Shown here piece after piece: positions 1 through 6,239 of a stretch of DNA of 9,152 bases (position 1 is the first letter of the stretch; every line of letters starts with the position of its first letter). A program made the translations under genes and the position numbers. A model generated the notes under the pieces. It saw nothing but the letters and a program-made list of their open reading frames with translations, was not told the origin of the DNA and did not search any database. Origin of the DNA: JACKGW01 sp964586025 (lineage in GTDB: Bacteria; Planctomycetota; PLA2; JAEUHO01); the NCBI GenBank assembly GCA_964586025.1, contig CAZPGF010000116.1, forward strand, positions 1 to 9,152. The letters run 5' to 3'.

Positions 1-1
1 G

Positions 2-325
2 GAGCGGCTGGCCTCGTCCGGGACGTTGCCCGGCCTGACGGTCGACGGCCTCACGCGCTACGACGCGCGCCTCGTCGATCTGCTCGCGGAGATCGCCGCG
101 GGAACGTCGCTCACACCCGCCGACCTCGAGACGCGTGCGGCGCGCCGCCGCGCCGAGATCGAGCCTCTCGGCCGATTCTCGTGGCGCGGCCGCGAGCGGG
201 CGCCGACCGAGGTGGGCGCGTGGCAGCCGCCCGCCGATCTCGGTCTCGATGCGATCGAACCGCTTGCGCCGCCGCGTCCGCGCATCGCCCATGCCGACGG
301 CTTCGAGACGATCGAGGAAGACTGA
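2..325 (+). CDS. 3' end of an unrecognised protein (partial)
   Basis: A reading frame is open from the left window edge and ends at TGA 323-325, leaving 107 visible residues, so this is most simply the C-terminal end of a longer gene. A TTG at 26 could in principle be a start, but the frame continues upstream of it without a stop and no ribosome binding site is visible. The visible part has an amphipathic, arginine/alanine/glutamate-rich helical stretch (about residues 22-52), a proline-rich segment and an acidic tail ending in IEED. I recognise no family and see no membrane segment or catalytic motif. It converges on cvpA, with only 28 bases between the two stops. The function cannot be stated from this fragment. 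Confidence 0.55.
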   Translation, partial: ERLASSGTLPGLTVDGLTRYDARLVDLLAEIAAGTSLTPADLETRAARRRAEIEPLGRFSWRGRERAPTEVGAWQPPADLGLDAIEPLAPPRPRIAHADGFETIEED

Positions 326-353
326 CCCGCGAAGGAGCCTGCCGGAATCGGCT

Positions 354-899
354 CTAGCGATTCGGGTCCGCGGGTACGGCGTCCTGGATCGCGCCGAAGA
401 CGCCCATCCAATGCTTGCGGATCGGCTCCGGAGCGAGCGGCTCGGCCAGGTTGACCAACCGCGCCATGTACCGGGCCGAACGCGCGTCGCCGAACGTCTC
501 GCGGGTGTCGGCGTCGCTCTGGAAACTCGCGTAGACCGAGAAGGCGACCGTGCACAGCACGAACCCCATCAGCGCCCCCATCGCGAGGCCCAGGAGGCGG
601 TCTGGTGCGGTCAGGTTGGCGCTGCGCACGAGGCCCCGGGCCATGTACGCGAACACGCCGAGCGCGACGAACAAGCCCACCGCGATCAGGCACCACGCGA
701 TCACGTTCGTTGCGGGGAGGAACGACGCTTTCTCGTCCAACCAGGCGGCGAGACGCTCGTAGAAGAGGTTCGCGACCAGGATGGCCGCGATCAGACCGGC
801 GGTCCGCACGGCCTGCCACGCGAAGCCCTTGAACGCGCCGCGAACAGCGAACAGCCCGCAGACGGCGATCACGATCCAGTCCGGGGTGGCGAGCGTCAC
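354..899 (-). CDS. cvpA: CvpA family inner-membrane protein
   Basis: This 181-residue protein matches the CvpA (colicin V production) family in length and layout. Four hydrophobic segments lie at about residues 8-19, 33-46, 64-88 and 102-124. The family-typical motif DRLLGLAMGALMGFVL (100-115) opens the last one, and a short soluble tail follows. Family knowledge: CvpA proteins are inner-membrane proteins first linked to colicin V export in E. coli and later to envelope homeostasis; the molecular activity is not settled. The start is a GTG at 899-897 with an AGGA seven bases upstream (minus strand). The stop TAG is at 356-354. The gene is transcribed divergently from the metallopeptidase gene across a 179-base region. 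Confidence is high for the family and low for the specific role. Confidence 0.87.
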   Translation of the reverse strand: MTLATPDWIVIAVCGLFAVRGAFKGFAWQAVRTAGLIAAILVANLFYERLAAWLDEKASFLPATNVIAWCLIAVGLFVALGVFAYMARGLVRSANLTAPDRLLGLAMGALMGFVLCTVAFSVYASFQSDADTRETFGDARSARYMARLVNLAEPLAPEPIRKHWMGVFGAIQDAVPADPNR

Positions 900-900
900 C

Positions 901-1053
901 GGCGCATCCTACCCGTTGCCCCGCGGCTTCGGTTCAGGAGGCCCGAACGCGAAGGACCCGCACGCCCCTGGCGGATCGGATCGTTCCCGGTGCCGCGGGC
1001 GCGTGAATGGGACCCGAACGGCTACCCCCCGCGTCGCGACCGTAGGATGCGTC
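901..1053. repeat. Inverted 12-base pair bounding a divergent promoter region
   Basis: GGCGCATCCTAC (901-912) and GTAGGATGCGTC (1042-1053) are inverted copies matching at 11 of 12 positions. They sit at the two ends of the region between cvpA (minus) and the metallopeptidase gene (plus). Each copy puts TAGGAT, which contains an AGGA Shine-Dalgarno core and also resembles a -10 hexamer, just upstream of a start codon. No good -35 element is visible at the matching distance. The rest of the region (913-1041) holds no ORF I can support. The symmetry may be a shared translation or promoter signal, or chance. Confidence 0.3.
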
Positions 1054-1068
1054 GCCCTCCATGTCCAC

Positions 1069-1072
1069 GGAG
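1069..1072 (+). promoter_or_regulatory. Shine-Dalgarno GGAG that favours the 1079 start
   Basis: GGAG lies six bases before the ATG at 1079, an ideal spacing. The upstream in-frame ATG at 1061 has only an AGGA 13 bases away (1044-1047). The shorter start also gives a cleaner signal peptide, without the acidic residue in MSTEMP. Confidence 0.5.
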
Positions 1073-1078
1073 ATGCCC

Positions 1079-2917
1079 ATGCCCACGCTCCCTCGTCTTG
1101 CGCTCGCCGCCCTGGCTCTCCTCCTCGCCTCGGGCGGCGCCGCCCGCGGCGAGGACGCCGCCGTCGATGCGCCGGCACCGTCCACCGCAACGGCGGAGGT
1201 GCGCGCGCTGGTCGAGGCGTTGATGCCCGACGTGGCGCGCATGCGCGGACTCGAGTGGAAGCGTCCGGTGCCCTCGTTCGCGCTCCCGCGCGAGAAGTTG
1301 GTCGAGCACATGCTTGCGAAGATCGACGTGGACTATCCGCCCGAGGAGCGCGAGCGCGACGACCGGGTGCTGCACCGCCTCGGCCTGCTCGCCCCGGACG
1401 AGACGTTGCTCGACATCGTCCTCGCGATGCTGCGTGACACGGTCGCCGGCTTCTACGAGCCCGACACCGGTCACCTCTACCTGATCGAGGGCCCCGTCGG
1501 CGAGGGCATGAAGCCGACGTTGGTCCACGAACTCACGCACGCCCTGGACGACCAGCACTACGACCTCGACGGCATGGAGGACAAGTACGAGGACGACCCG
1601 GACCGGCAGTTCGCGGGCCGATGCCTGTTCGAGGGGTGCGCCGTGTGCATGCAGCACCACTTCGAGGAGGCGAACCCGTCCGTCGCCTACATCGCGACGA
1701 AGCAGCAGGCGACGGACGAGAGTCTCGGAGCCGGGATGCAGCGCGCCATCTCGAACATCCCCGCGTTCCTCTTCGTCAGCACGCTGCTGCACTACCGCGT
1801 CGGACCGGCGCTCGTCGGTCGGATGACGAAGGGGTCGTTCGGCGACAGGATGGCGAAACTCTGGAGCGATCCGCCGACCACGCAGGAGCAGTTCCTCCAT
1901 CCGGAGCGCTGGGTCGACCCCGCGCGCCGCGATCATCCGCGGACGATCACGATGCCGGCGGACCTCGCGACGGCGCTCGGCGACGGATGGACGTCGTGGT
2001 ACGGCCACACGGTAGGGGAACTCGACCTCGCGCTGTCGCTCGACTTCTTCCTCGGCGGGCGGCGCGGCCGTCTCGACATGACGAGCATGACGAACGGAAC
2101 GTTCGTCCACGACAAGGCGTTCGAGGCCGCTCGCGGATGGGATGCCGGACGTGCCGAGTACTTCGACTTCGGCGGTGAACGACTCGTCGTCGTGCACGCC
2201 TTCGCCTTCGACGGCGCCGACGACGCGAAGGAGGCCGTCCAAGCGTTCCGCGACGTGCTCGAGCTACGGGGTCACACCTCGTCCGAACCGACCCCCGGCG
2301 AAGCCGGCGTCGATGTTGTCCGGTACGAGACCGAGCACGGATCGGGATGGATCGCGCGACGCGGCAACGAGGTCCTGGCGGCCGACGGCGTGCCCGGCGA
2401 TCGCCTCGACGCATTCGTCGCGGCGCTCTCGCGCACGACGTTCACGCAATCCCCGAAGGACCGCGGCGACGCCGGCGCACCCGACGGCCCGCTGGACCCG
2501 CTCGGCGGCTGCGTGCTCGTCGATCGCCGGCGCGGAGTCGGCCTGCGCGCCCTCCCGGACGGATGGACGGCCCAGCTCGGCAAGGGGCCGCAGTTTGCGA
2601 TCGTGCGTGGCCCGCAGAGCACCGTGATCCAGTTCATCGTCGCCGAGCAGGGCCTGACGACGGGTGCCCTGTCGATCCTGCTGGAGGCGCAACTCCCCGG
2701 ATTCGACGCCGCGAAGTTGCGCGACGCGAGGATCGCCAACCTCGACGGACGTTCGTACCCGCTGGTCACGGCGCCGCGCGACGTGGAGATGCGTGTCGGC
2801 AGCGACGGCATGCGCACCTACGTCGCGGTCGTGATGACGTCTCCGGAGGGGCGCGCCGCCTACGGAACGGACATCGAGACGGTCCTGAACGCGATCGTCT
2901 CGAAGGCGTCCTACTGA
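1079..2917 (+). CDS. Exported HExxH (gluzincin-like) metallopeptidase with C-terminal accessory domain
   Basis: The product is 612 residues from ATG 1079; in-frame ATGs at 1061 and 1073 would add 6 or 2 residues. The N-terminus is a signal peptide: a short start with one Arg, the hydrophobic run LALAALALLLA, then a likely cleavage near AARG/ED at about residue 24. A zinc site is visible as HELTH (150-154) within HELTHALDDQHYDL. E185 in FEG, 31 residues after H154, is the likely third ligand, giving a HExxH...E gluzincin pattern. FYEPDTGHLYLI (125-136) precedes it, and TTQEQFLHPERW (267-278) follows; both resemble segments I know from bacterial HELTHALQDQHF-type hypothetical proteins. A linker rich in Gly/Asp/Pro (about 455-475) leads to a roughly 135-residue C-terminal domain that looks like a small alpha/beta (PsbP/DUF1795-like) module; that comparison is inference. 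It is probably periplasmic or secreted. The substrate is unknown. The stop TGA overlaps the convergent downstream gene by 7 bases. Confidence 0.85.
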   Translation: MPTLPRLALAALALLLASGGAARGEDAAVDAPAPSTATAEVRALVEALMPDVARMRGLEWKRPVPSFALPREKLVEHMLAKIDVDYPPEERERDDRVLHRLGLLAPDETLLDIVLAMLRDTVAGFYEPDTGHLYLIEGPVGEGMKPTLVHELTHALDDQHYDLDGMEDKYEDDPDRQFAGRCLFEGCAVCMQHHFEEANPSVAYIATKQQATDESLGAGMQRAISNIPAFLFVSTLLHYRVGPALVGRMTKGSFGDRMAKLWSDPPTTQEQFLHPERWVDPARRDHPRTITMPADLATALGDGWTSWYGHTVGELDLALSLDFFLGGRRGRLDMTSMTNGTFVHDKAFEAARGWDAGRAEYFDFGGERLVVVHAFAFDGADDAKEAVQAFRDVLELRGHTSSEPTPGEAGVDVVRYETEHGSGWIARRGNEVLAADGVPGDRLDAFVAALSRTTFTQSPKDRGDAGAPDGPLDPLGGCVLVDRRRGVGLRALPDGWTAQLGKGPQFAIVRGPQSTVIQFIVAEQGLTTGALSILLEAQLPGFDAAKLRDARIANLDGRSYPLVTAPRDVEMRVGSDGMRTYVAVVMTSPEGRAAYGTDIETVLNAIVSKASY

Positions 2918-3225
2918 CGGCGGGTCGGACCGCTCGGCGCGAAGTCGCCGAGCGGCTTCACCGACGCGACCTCGGCGTGCGGGACGACGACCCGATCGTG
3001 TCGTCGGAACACTCCCCACGCCGCGGCTCGCTTCAGGTAGTCGGCCTTCGACACGCGCGCCCCGTCCGCGCCGGGCACCGACGCGTCGTGCCGATCGACG
3101 TCGAGCAGCACGACGCCCGCCGGCCCGATCGTGTCGCACCGCCCGACGTAGAGGACCGGCCCGTGCGTGTCGACGACGACGGTGATCCCGTGCAGTTCGC
3201 CCTTGTCGTGGTGGAAAGTACCCAT
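2911..3225 (-). CDS. Conserved-looking small protein of unknown function behind bacilliredoxin
   Basis: This 104-residue protein starts at ATG 3225-3223, 17 bases after the bacilliredoxin stop, so it is probably cotranscribed and perhaps translationally coupled; no clear Shine-Dalgarno is visible. The sequence is soluble and looks like a compact beta-rich fold. It begins MGTFHHDKGELHGITVVVDT, followed by LYVGRCDTIG (25-34), VVLLDVDRHD (38-47), a KADYLKRAAAWGV helix (60-72) and a second beta section DRVVVPHAEVASVKPLG (77-93). A single Cys (30) is present. I do not recognise a named family and assign no function. The alternating hydrophobic strands and an internal GxLxGxxVVVDT pattern suggest a small barrel or a binding domain (inference). 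The longer open frame upstream to 3522 overlaps the bacilliredoxin and has arginine-rich, shadow-like composition, so I use the internal ATG. Its TAG (2913-2911) overlaps the metallopeptidase stop. Confidence 0.72.
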   Translation of the reverse strand: MGTFHHDKGELHGITVVVDTHGPVLYVGRCDTIGPAGVVLLDVDRHDASVPGADGARVSKADYLKRAAAWGVFRRHDRVVVPHAEVASVKPLGDFAPSGPTRRQ

Positions 3226-3242
3226 CGCGCCGCCGCGCCCGA

Positions 3243-3665
3243 TCAGGCCGACGCGCAGAACTCGTCGAACGCCCCGACGAGGTCGTAGGCGATCGACGCC
3301 GCATCGCGGCGCTCGATCTGGTGACGGGGAAGGAACGCGACGAGCTCGCGATCGCGGATCACGAAGATCGACGGGCTGCTCGGCGGGACGTCGGGGAACG
3401 CCGCGCGGGCCCGCGCGGTGGCCTCGAGGTCCTGACCGGCGAACACCGTCCCGAGGTGGTCGGGACGCACGGCATGGCGGAGCGCGAGGGCGACCGCCGG
3501 GCGCGCCATCCCCGCAGCGCATCCGCAGACCGAGTTCACGATCAGGAGCTTCGTGCCGGGACGGTCCAGGAACGCGTCGACCTCGCCGACGGTCGTCAAC
3601 TCCTCGACGCCGAGACGGGTCAGGTCGTCGCGCATGGGTTGGACGAATTCGGGCGGGTACGGCAT
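3243..3665 (-). CDS. BrxA/BrxB family bacilliredoxin
   Basis: This 140-residue thioredoxin-fold protein matches the YphP/YqiW (DUF1094) family across its full length. The start has PPEFVQPMRDDLTRLGVEEL. The catalytic CGC motif sits at residues 47-49 in LLIVNSVCGCAAGMARPA. TVFAGQDLEATARAR (73-87), PPSSPSIFVI and FLPRHQIE follow in family order. Family knowledge: in Bacillota these proteins remove bacillithiol from S-bacillithiolated proteins, a glutaredoxin-like role in cytosolic redox repair, and the CGC motif also gives weak disulfide isomerase activity. The start ATG 3665-3663 has a good AGGAG eight bases upstream. The gene lies 46 bases downstream of the ABC ATPase on the same strand and 17 bases upstream of the 104-residue gene. 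I cannot tell BrxA from BrxB and give no symbol. Bacillithiol as the actual thiol in this organism is inferred. Confidence 0.94.
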   Translation of the reverse strand: MPYPPEFVQPMRDDLTRLGVEELTTVGEVDAFLDRPGTKLLIVNSVCGCAAGMARPAVALALRHAVRPDHLGTVFAGQDLEATARARAAFPDVPPSSPSIFVIRDRELVAFLPRHQIERRDAASIAYDLVGAFDEFCASA

Positions 3666-3673
3666 GCCATCAA

Positions 3674-3678
3674 CTCCT
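3674..3678 (-). promoter_or_regulatory. Shine-Dalgarno for the bacilliredoxin gene
   Basis: On the minus strand AGGAG is followed by eight bases and the ATG at 3665-3663. It is the clearest ribosome binding site in the window and confirms that start over the out-of-frame ATG four bases before it. Confidence 0.6.
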
Positions 3679-3711
3679 GGGCGCGGATCGGCCGCGGGAT
3701 GGGAAACGACG

Positions 3712-4584
3712 TCAGTCTTCGCCGACGAGTTGCTTGAGGACCTCGACCGCCTCGGTGCGCGGTTCCTGCAGCGCCTTGCGCTGCAGGAACGCCTGCACCT
3801 CGGGATCCGGACACTCCTGCATCTCGGCGTAGGTTCCGGAGAAGATCACGCGGGCCCCGCCGGGTTGCGCGCCGAGCATCACGATCCGGTCGGCGATCAC
3901 GCTGACGCTCTCCATCTCGTGCGTGACGACGACGACCGCCATGTGGAAGGCGCGACAGAGGCGTCGAATCAGGTCGTCGAGGCCGCGTCCGATCCGCGGG
4001 TCGAGGCCGGCACTCGGCTCGTCCGCGAACAGGATCGGCGGATCGACGGCGATCGCCCGCGCGAACGCCACCCGCTTGCGCTGGCCGCCGGAGAGTTCGT
4101 TCGGGAAGCGGTTCTCGAACCCGGCGAGACCGACCACGCCGAGTTTCATGCGCACCGCGATCTTCACGATGTCGGGCGCCAGTTCGGTGTGTTCGCGAAG
4201 CGGCAACGCGACGTTGTCGAACACCGTCATCGAGCTGAACAGCGCGCCGCCCTGGTAGACGATGCCCAGGTGCCGATAGACCTCGTTGCGCTCCCGCTCG
4301 GGCGCCGTTCCCAGATCGACGCCGAGCACGTGCGCCTGACCTCGCGCGACCGGGACGAGACCGAGGATCGCGCGCAGCAACGTGGACTTGCCGCTTCCGC
4401 TGCCGCCGAGGATCACGACGATCTCGCCCCGTCGAACGTCGAGGTCGATGCCGTTCAACACGACCTGCGGTCCGTAGCGCACGACGAGATCGCGGACCGC
4501 GACGACCGGCTCGTCGTCGTGGTTCCCGGGCTCGTGGTAGCGCGCGACGCGCGCCTGAATGTCCTTCACGCTCACGATGGCCAC
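3712..4584 (-). CDS. mlaF: MlaF-like ABC transporter ATP-binding protein
   Basis: The 290-residue protein has every ABC ATPase motif in order: Walker A GGSGSGKST (60-68), Q-loop YQGGALFSSMTV (110-121), signature LSGGQRKR (164-171), Walker B ILFADEPSAGLD (184-195) and the H-loop histidine H222 in VTHE. The Q-loop GGALFSSMTVFDNVALPLRE region is typical of the MlaF/Ttg2A subfamily, which powers phospholipid or sterol/organic-solvent traffic between the membranes with the MlaE permease and MlaD substrate-binding protein. An N-terminal tail of about 25 residues precedes the ATPase fold, and a C-terminal extension (about 250-290) matches the position of the MlaF tail that contacts partners. Neither MlaE nor MlaD is in this window. 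The start is uncertain: GTG at 4584, 4575 and 4569 are all in frame, and none has a strong Shine-Dalgarno. It heads a likely three-gene minus-strand operon, divergent from the kinase gene 104 bases away. The mlaF symbol is by subfamily resemblance. Confidence 0.88.
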   Translation of the reverse strand: MAIVSVKDIQARVARYHEPGNHDDEPVVAVRDLVVRYGPQVVLNGIDLDVRRGEIVVILGGSGSGKSTLLRAILGLVPVARGQAHVLGVDLGTAPERERNEVYRHLGIVYQGGALFSSMTVFDNVALPLREHTELAPDIVKIAVRMKLGVVGLAGFENRFPNELSGGQRKRVAFARAIAVDPPILFADEPSAGLDPRIGRGLDDLIRRLCRAFHMAVVVVTHEMESVSVIADRIVMLGAQPGGARVIFSGTYAEMQECPDPEVQAFLQRKALQEPRTEAVEVLKQLVGED

Positions 4585-4688
4585 TCTACCGGGGGGCGCG
4601 CCGTCGCCGAGGTCACGCCGGGGCCGGGCGGCGCGCGCGTACGCGAGCCGCGTTATCCTTCGCGCGTGCCTCCGTCCCGGAGCGACCG

Positions 4689-6104
4689 ATGCCCCACCTC
4701 CGTGCCGACCAATTCTCGCGCGCCCTGCGGCAGGCCGCGGGCTTCGACCGGGCGCCCGCCACGATCGAAGAGCGCCTCGCGCACATCCCCACCGCCGAGT
4801 CGCTCGCCGACCTTCCGCCGGGCACGCCGGTCTGGATTCGGGCGGATCTCGACGTCGCCGACCTGGACGGTCTGATCGGCGACGACCCGCGGCTGCGCAG
4901 TCTGCACGAGACCCTCGAACTCGGTCGCCGCCGGGGTTGGCGGATGCTGGTGTTCGGGCACCGCGGCCGCGACGCGGAGAGCACGCTCGAGTACGTCTAC
5001 CAGCGCCTGCGCGAGCTCGAACCCGGCGGCGGTCCGTTCATCAAGGACTGGTTCGACGAGCACTCCGAAACGCTCACCGGGGTTGCCGTCAAGGGCGTCG
5101 AGAGCCTCAAACCCGGCCAGTTCCTCGTCTTGGAGAACGTGCGACGCTACTCGTTCGAGCGCCGCCTCTGGACGGCGACCGAGGAGCTGTTGCCGGCGCT
5201 CACCGCGCACTTCTCGCGCATCGCGACGGCCATGCGACAGGGCGGCACCGTCTACCTGAACGATGCGATCGCGTCGGGCAACAAGGACTTCTCGACGACG
5301 GCCATGCCGCTCGCGATGGGTCGCGTCGCGCTCGGCGTGTTCTCTCGCCGCGAACTCGGAGAGCACGTGGTCCGCGCGCGCGAGGCGGGACTGGTCTGCT
5401 TCTCCGGGATGAAGCTCGACAAACTGAAGCAGTTGCACGGCGTCGTCGCACGCGGTCGCGTCGAGTGCGTCATCGCCGGCGGGAGCCTGTCGATGGCGCT
5501 GATGAAGGCCGCGGCGGAACGCGACGGGCGCCAGGTCTCGATCGGGGCCGCCGGGGACCCGGCGCAGCGAGACGCGAAGGCGTACGTCCCGGCGGCCGCG
5601 GTCGAGCAAGCCCGCCGCCTGCTCGAGGCCGCCGCCGTGCGCGGCGTGCGCGTGCTGCTCCCGATCGACTTCACGCTCGACGACGGCTCGGTCGTCACCG
5701 AGATCCCGCCGGACGCGTGGCAGAAGGACGTCGGCCCGCGTTCGCGCGCGCTGTTCCACGCCGAGGCGCTGGCGTGGGCGGCGCGCACCACGCGGCGCGT
5801 CGCGTTCCAGAACGGCGTGATGGGGCAGTTCGAGAACCGCGCGTTCGCGGGAGGCACCGAGGCCATGGTCGCCACGCTGAAGGCGTTGCAGGCGGCGGGC
5901 GTCGCCGTCTACGTCGGCGGCGGCGAGGGCCGCGCGGCTCTGGAGCGCTACGCGAGCCTGGGCGACGTGACCCATGCGTTCACCGCCGGCGGCACGATCC
6001 TGAAGTGCCTCGCCGACGAGCCGCTGCCCTTCCTGGAGGCGTTGGCCGCGGTCGGCGGCGAACCGTCCGCGCCACCTCCCCACACCCCGTCCAGCAGGGC
6101 TTGA
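4689..6104 (+). CDS. pgk: Divergent phosphoglycerate kinase-like protein
   Basis: The 471-residue protein follows the phosphoglycerate kinase (PGK) order throughout. Visible matches are IRADLDV (50-56, normally RVDFNVP), DDPRLR (65-70), GHRGR (90-94, normally SHLGR), LENVRRY (148-154), LNDA (190-193), GMK (240-242), LPID (324-327), DVGP (347-350), FQNGVMGQFE (373-382, normally WNGPMGVFE), FAGGT (386-390), GGGE (410-413, normally GGGD) and TAGGT (432-436). H91, R94, R152, K242, N375 and E382 keep the usual catalytic or substrate positions. The loop normally reading AHRAHAS is GNKDFST (197-203), so the conserved Arg is Lys199. The DKI lysine after the catalytic-type GMK is shifted by a gap, and Asn in RVDFNVP is Asp55. 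A 45-residue N-terminal extension and a Pro/Ser tail make it longer than the usual 390-420 residues. PGK transfers phosphate between 1,3-bisphosphoglycerate and ADP; activity here is plausible but unproven. GGAG six bases before the ATG supports the start. The 104-base upstream gap holds only a weak TTATCCT -10-like element. Confidence 0.82.
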   Translation: MPHLRADQFSRALRQAAGFDRAPATIEERLAHIPTAESLADLPPGTPVWIRADLDVADLDGLIGDDPRLRSLHETLELGRRRGWRMLVFGHRGRDAESTLEYVYQRLRELEPGGGPFIKDWFDEHSETLTGVAVKGVESLKPGQFLVLENVRRYSFERRLWTATEELLPALTAHFSRIATAMRQGGTVYLNDAIASGNKDFSTTAMPLAMGRVALGVFSRRELGEHVVRAREAGLVCFSGMKLDKLKQLHGVVARGRVECVIAGGSLSMALMKAAAERDGRQVSIGAAGDPAQRDAKAYVPAAAVEQARRLLEAAAVRGVRVLLPIDFTLDDGSVVTEIPPDAWQKDVGPRSRALFHAEALAWAARTTRRVAFQNGVMGQFENRAFAGGTEAMVATLKALQAAGVAVYVGGGEGRAALERYASLGDVTHAFTAGGTILKCLADEPLPFLEALAAVGGEPSAPPPHTPSSRA

Positions 6105-6129
6105 CGGTCCTTTCCGCCGGGTCTACCGT
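6101..6129 (+). promoter_or_regulatory. Sigma-70-type promoter of the tRNA-Ala gene
   Basis: TTGACG (6101-6106) is a near-consensus -35 (five of six), followed after 17 bases by TACCGT (6124-6129) as a plausible -10. The expected transcription start, near 6136, is a few bases before the mature tRNA at 6144. The -35 contains the TGA stop of the kinase gene (6102-6104). The -10 is only a partial match, so it is a prediction. Confidence 0.55.
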
Positions 6130-6143
6130 CCATCCCCCCGGGT

Positions 6144-6219
6144 GGGGCTGTAGCTCATTTGGTAGAGCGCCTGGTTCGCAATCAGGAGGTAAGGGGTTCG
6201 ACTCCCCTCAGCTCCACCA
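6144..6219 (+). tRNA. tRNA-Ala (anticodon CGC)
   Basis: A full 76-base cloverleaf is readable with the 3' CCA encoded (6217-6219). The acceptor is GGGGCTG/CAGCTCC with the G3:U70 wobble (6146 and 6213) that marks alanine tRNAs. The D arm is GCTC/GAGC. The anticodon arm is CCTGG/TCAGG with loop TTCGCAA, so the anticodon is CGC at 6177-6179. The T arm is AGGGG-TTCGACT-CCCCT. It decodes the GCG alanine codon, which is very common in this GC-rich coding. The gene lies 39 bases after the kinase gene, and its 3' end is 20 bases from the convergent CinA-like stop. No terminator hairpin is visible between them. No repeated copy of its 3' end appears elsewhere in the window, so there is no sign of an integrated element here. 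Confidence 0.97.
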
Positions 6220-6239
6220 CCCCCTTCTCCCGCGCGGTT

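Noticed and set aside
335..354. GAGCC/GGCTC stem as a terminator between the first gene and cvpA
   Set aside because: Only five pairs around a 10-base loop, no T-run on either strand, and it overlaps the cvpA stop.
58..819. Long minus-strand frame (253 codons) across the first gene and cvpA
   Set aside because: It is arginine/proline-rich with no motif and overlaps cvpA out of frame, whose membrane protein is clear. It is a GC-driven shadow.
1022..2242. 406-codon minus-strand frame opposite the metallopeptidase gene
   Set aside because: Composition is arginine/valine/glutamate-biased with no motif, while the plus frame carries a signal peptide and HELTH. It is a shadow.
2264..3304. 346-codon minus-strand frame spanning the convergent stops
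   Set aside because: Arginine-rich, no motif, and it overlaps the C-terminal half of the metallopeptidase gene and the 104-residue gene in other frames.
6144..6219. tRNA as attachment site of an integrated element
   Set aside because: No repeat of the tRNA 3' end, integrase or compositional change is visible in the window.
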